Source of the DNA: Salminus brasiliensis
Lineage: Eukaryota > Chordata > Actinopteri > Characiformes > Bryconidae
DNA length: 64,000 nt
Direction: 5' to 3'
Assembly: GCF_030463535.1 (NCBI RefSeq)
Contig: NC_132900.1
Coordinates: 28,593,956 to 28,657,955, forward strand
Shown here: positions 60,113-64,000 of the stretch, in pieces
Layout: each line of letters opens with the position of its first letter
Position numbering within the stretch: position 1 is the stretch's first letter
The notes under the pieces: generated by a model
The model's database searches: none
What the model was told of the DNA's origin: nothing
The model's input: the letters and a program-made list of their open reading frames with translations, nothing else
Made by a program: the position numbers and the translations under genes

Positions 60113-61040
60113 AATCAAACTGCTGAAGCTGCTGCTGCTACTGCTGATCTTAGAATGACGCTCCAGACCTCAAAATCATTCAATGTTTTGGAATTTTTGG
60201 GATGATTTGTATGGTGGAAAGCAGAAAACGCTCCCAAACGTTTCAAAGGCTGAATTTTGGATGTGTAGGAACATCTCCCCTGAAATCCATCTCCAGCTGT
60301 AATGAAGGTAAAGGTGGACGTTCTAAAACGCTCAAACCTCTGATATTAGACTCAGCTGTCGAGGTTACACTGCTATGCCAGGTCACAAAAAGGCAGAGGT
60401 TAAGGAGAAAGTTCAGAGTTCAGGTCACTGCTGCTTACTTTTTCCATCCAGCACAGACACGAGTGTTCAATGGCGGACGTGGAGGTTGCTTTTTTGCGCA
60501 AGAACGTCATGGTGCAAGACAGTGAAGTACATTTCCATCAATGTAACCAAACCATCCCAGACTAAATCAGGCCTAAATTCGGCTGTTTTGACTGAAGCTT
60601 TTCATTCCATCAGTCCTTTGTGGCCTCTTTGTAGCACGTTCCCCATGCCTTGCACACCGGCAGCATGTCCCATACCCTGTGATAAGGGAGTTAATATTTA
60701 CTGCAACCCTGTGATGAACCAATCTACAAGAGAGCCAGCAGTGAACTTTGCCTTGTTTCCATGTTTTGTTTTCTGTGCTTCTCCAGCCTGATCTCTGGCT
60801 CCGCTAAAGCTTTAGCGAGTATTCATTCATTCATTCATTCTACAAAAAGAAGCAAAGTGAAGCCCAAACAACTTCCTCCTTTATCTCCAGATGCAGGTAA
60901 AGCATGGCAGATTGAACGTTATGTGTGCTACAAGTGAACCATCAAACTCTCATGAAATAAAGAGAGAGAAGAGGTGACGTTCAAAGCATTCGCCTGTTCT
61001 GCAGATCAAGATACGCGTCATAGGAATCTTCCTCTGTGAT
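60113..61040. other. Non-coding DNA upstream of rreb1
   Basis: Nothing is recognised except a short (attc)n run near 60823-60840. Confidence 0.5.
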
Positions 61041-61043
61041 CAC

Positions 61044-61046
<3 letters not shown>

Positions 61047-61080
<34 letters not shown>
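61047..61080. repeat. (GA)n microsatellite
   Basis: A run of about 17 GA units. Confidence 0.95.
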
Positions 61081-61083
<3 letters not shown>

Positions 61084-61183
61084 GAAAACGTATGCCATCA
61101 AATGTGGTCTTCAACTACCGGTCTATTAACTACCAGTGCTACCAGTAAAACCCAGAACCACAAACTGGACTTGACAACCAGCG

Positions 61184-61236
61184 CAACCAGTGTACCGGCG
61201 ACAGGGTTATAGGAACCTTAACACTCACTGATGCAC
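61184..61236 (+). mobile_element. Tc1-like fragment cut off by a MITE
   Basis: The string accggcgacagggttatagg followed by aaccttaacactcactgatg matches the transposase-region remnant of the Tc1-like copies at 11262 and 31548. It stops at the start of a MITE. Confidence 0.6.
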
Positions 61237-61405
61237 ATAATATGTCCAATTGTTTGTGGACATCGCTTCTAAAGAATGCATGCAACTACTTTTAAGCTAA
61301 GTACCTATTGCTGACACCGATGTGCAAATGCACACACACACACACACAGACACACAGCATACCTAGTCCCTGAAGAGAACTACTGCCAATAGAACAGTAC
61401 TTACA
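61237..61405 (-). mobile_element. MITE right-end fragment
   Basis: The inverted right end (gtccaattgtttgtggacat) with following interior (gctgacaccgatgtgcaaat), ending near 61405 where an opposite-strand copy begins. Confidence 0.85.
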
Positions 61406-61407
61406 GA

Positions 61408-61815
61408 CAAAATTGACAAAAGTATTGGGACACCTGCTCCTTCATTGTTTTTTTTTCTTTCTGAAATCAAAGAATCCTGCCTTTGTTGGAGGAACTGTCT
61501 CTAATGTGCAGGAAAGAAGGCTTTCTACTAGATTTTCTACTAGGAGGAGCATTAGCTGTGAGGATTTGATTGCATTCAGCGACAAGAACGTTAGTAAGAT
61601 CTAGATGTTGGATGATCACCAATCCACCTCATAATCCCCAACTCATCCAAGTCAAAAGTATGGGATGTAGCATCACCATCAATCCAGAGACCACAGCTCA
61701 ATGCTGGAGGGGGGCTTTATACCTCGCTCTTGTACAAGCCTGGCATTACTAGGCAGCATGACAGTACTTCTCTACAGGGACTATACAAGCTGTTTGAGTG
61801 TGCATTTGCACACTT
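61408..61815 (+). mobile_element. MITE copy, right end missing
   Basis: The left end (ttgacaaaagtattgggaca) and most of the interior are present. The sequence leaves the family after tacagggactatacaagctg. It stands head-to-head with the preceding fragment. Confidence 0.85.
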
Positions 61816-61829
61816 GTTGCGCAGGCGAT

Positions 61830-63050
61830 GTAACAGTGCGGGCGAGCTGGAGCTCGTTTCCAGAATCTTGCAGAAACCAAGATGCTGGAGAAAGCGGCCC
61901 TGCTCTCCAGCTGCACAGCGAGCGACTGGGCCGCTTTATGCTGCGGGAGACGGAAGCGGCCTGGTTTTCACCTCATTGAAAGGCCACAGTGTTCGGGCCA
62001 TTGTCTACATTGCCTCGGGGCAGTTAGCAAAGGCTGCTAAAAGAGATGCCTGGCTCAAATGAATCCCTGGGGATGAGGGCGGTATGTTCGCGTCCTTTGG
62101 CTAGCGCACCTTTTCATTATCTCGGCTCCCATTTTAACTTGAATAGAATGCACAGGGTTAAAAAGAGTACTCGGTGAACGCTGGCTCTGGCTTCCGCACA
62201 CCTCGGCTTGTCTCGGCGTTATGCGCTGAGCTGATTAATGTACATCGTCATGGTTACGGTAAAATCAGAAATAATCATCGTAGTTCAGCAACAAAAGTCG
62301 GACGCCTCCTAACTGCATCCAAGCGGAAGATGGAAGCCTCTTCGCTCGAGGCCGAGAGCCGAAGCTGAGGAGCACATCTGTTTCCCATTGCCCATCCGGC
62401 CTACAGCCTCTGCGCTGCTGCGTGAAGCTTCTCCTCACTGTTGCATCCAGCAAAGCCACACAAGGCACATGCGGGATGACTCACTGTCCGAACGGGCCAG
62501 TTCTACGACTCCGCTCAGGCTTGTGGACGTCTAAATGCTACCTTTGACTAATGCTACGCGCTACGTGAGGTGGGGCCTGGCTTTCCCCGGTAATGGAGGC
62601 CTGCGTTTTCCACATAAATGACTCTCCTCTAAACGCCTTCAGTCAGACCCTTCTCCACACCCATCATTGCAATGAACATCACTGTGTGATCATGCAATTA
62701 CAAAGTCACACGCGAGTGAATGGAGTCTTGTGACAAGATCAACAGTGCTCTCTAATGTGGGGGCGTCGGCTTCTACTTTTGCTTTCTCTGACTTTTGTCA
62801 AAGCTGAAAAAAGCTCTGCAGCTGACCAGCTGATGACCCTACGAGAGCAGGGGCCGCTAAATTGGCGCAAGCGTCTCTTTGTATCTTAAAAGCATCTGTT
62901 GTTTGTTCAGCGAATGAGCTGAAGGCTCAGAGAGAGGCCTAGAGAACACAAGACTGCCGCTTCAGGAGAAACAGGTTCCGCTGTGCTGCCACCAAGCCTA
63001 CCCTTGTTACACCTAGCTCCTTTCTCTTGACGGGATGCACATATGAGGGG
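61830..63050. other. Repeat-free block with conserved-looking composition
   Basis: About 1.2 kb is free of the window's MITEs, SINEs and microsatellites and has balanced base content. It could be a regulatory block upstream of rreb1. No exon, known motif or RNA gene is recognised. Confidence 0.35.
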
Positions 63051-64000
63051 AAGAAAAAAAAAAAAAAGAGCACCACAAATGAATAATGACTGATGATTAA
63101 TCATCATCATCATAACAACAATACATGCTTACTCTGGATCTAAGGTTTATCAGGTTGAGTATCTGATTTGTCAGAGCGTTCACAAGGCACTCAAATGGAA
63201 ACTCCCGAGATTGGTGACAACTTTAGTGCACTTGTTTGAATTCTTCACATTCCTACTGGAAATGCCTATGTGATGCAGCAGGCCTGCTACAGGAAAGGCA
63301 CTGACTGCACCCCTTTTAGAGTGATACTGGTAGCACCAAAGCATCAAATTAAATGATAAATAATCTAACAAGTTCATTTGGGGTTATTTAAACATCCCAA
63401 GCTGGTTCCTACTGAGCTGCACAGTTCATCAAAATTTAAAGCATATTAATCCCAACAACATGGTAATGAAAATCATATTTCTTTCATGTAAACAGATTTA
63501 TTCTATTAAATAATTAAAGTTAAGGCTTAGTTAAGGCTACGTCCACACGGCAGGTAAAAGTGGCCCGAATCCAATCTTTTTCGTCATATGTGACACAGAT
63601 GTGTTATATGTGTGGCTGTATGACCAAAAAGAAAATATACTAAACTGGAGATATGGCGATATGGTACAAATATGAATATTTTCACGACACATGATAAATA
63701 TCACAGTATATGTGATTGCAGACAAAGATGCATTAGTAGTGACTGATTCTTAAAAACTACTCCAATACCATCCCATACTGAATACAGTGACAACAAAATT
63801 CATAAAATAAAATGTAATAATATGTCGTTCTCTATATTGCCCGCCTTAGGACACTTTCATGGTTGGTACGGAAATCCGATACACAAGTCTCAACAGCCAG
63901 ATTGGAATTCATGCAACCTTTACATCAACCCAACTCAAACATTCTTCATGAATCAAAAATGGACAACAGCAGAGATGGAGGTTTTCAAAGGCAAGATAGA
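63051..64000. other. Non-coding DNA at the window end
   Basis: AT-rich. Positions 63535-63600 (cacacggcaggtaaaagtgg) and 63640-63850 (gatatggcgatatgg) look like fragments of short transposon-like repeats. No exon is recognised. Confidence 0.45.

Overview
The window is vertebrate genomic DNA, almost certainly from a teleost fish. Coding exons are short and separated by repeat-laden introns with GT/AG boundaries. The DNA is full of dinucleotide microsatellites, tRNA-derived SINEs with fish-type 3' tails, Tc1-like transposon fossils and one very abundant MITE family (TA-flanked, ends like GGACAAAAGTATTGGGACAC and GTGTCCACAAATATTTGGAC). The repeat mix looks like an otophysan (characin or catfish type) fish, but I could not pin down the species.

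Three protein-coding genes could be rebuilt exon by exon, and every exon phase joins into an uninterrupted frame. (1) Plus strand, 5718-13086: a 7-exon, 277-residue LIM / nebulin-repeat / SH3 protein that matches the LIM-nebulette (LASP2) form of the NEBL family better than LASP1. (2) Minus strand, 24960 down to 15379: riok1, 17 coding exons and 571 residues, the atypical RIO kinase of 40S ribosome maturation. (3) Minus strand, 43004 down to 29278: rreb1, 11 coding exons and 1739 residues, a transcription factor with 16 C2H2 zinc fingers and CtBP-type motifs. The first two genes converge, with stop codons 2.3 kb apart. rreb1 and riok1 are head-to-tail neighbours, an arrangement that echoes human 6p24.3.

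Region by region: 1-5.7 kb has no recognised gene, but holds two adjacent SINEs and a 21-bp-unit minisatellite with higher-order structure. 5.7-15.1 kb is the LASP2-type gene and its 3' UTR, with a 0.58-kb tandem duplication in intron 3 and Tc1-like fossils in intron 6. 15.4-25.1 kb is riok1, with at least six MITE copies in its introns and a ~0.9-kb CT-rich tract in intron 1. 25.1-26.6 kb is AT-rich intergenic DNA. 26.6-43 kb is rreb1 with a probable 2.6-kb 3' UTR. 43-64 kb has no recognisable coding exon. It lies upstream of the first rreb1 coding exon and is probably 5' intron plus regulatory DNA, with many MITEs, microsatellites, duplications and minisatellites.

I see no previously undescribed gene system. 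The most interesting local signals are a MITE whose end lies exactly at a riok1 5' splice site, MITEs that make up most of several small introns, the higher-order minisatellite, and the compact LASP2-only gene structure. The three genes do not form a pathway: one is an actin-associated scaffold, one a ribosome-biogenesis kinase and one a Ras-linked transcription factor.
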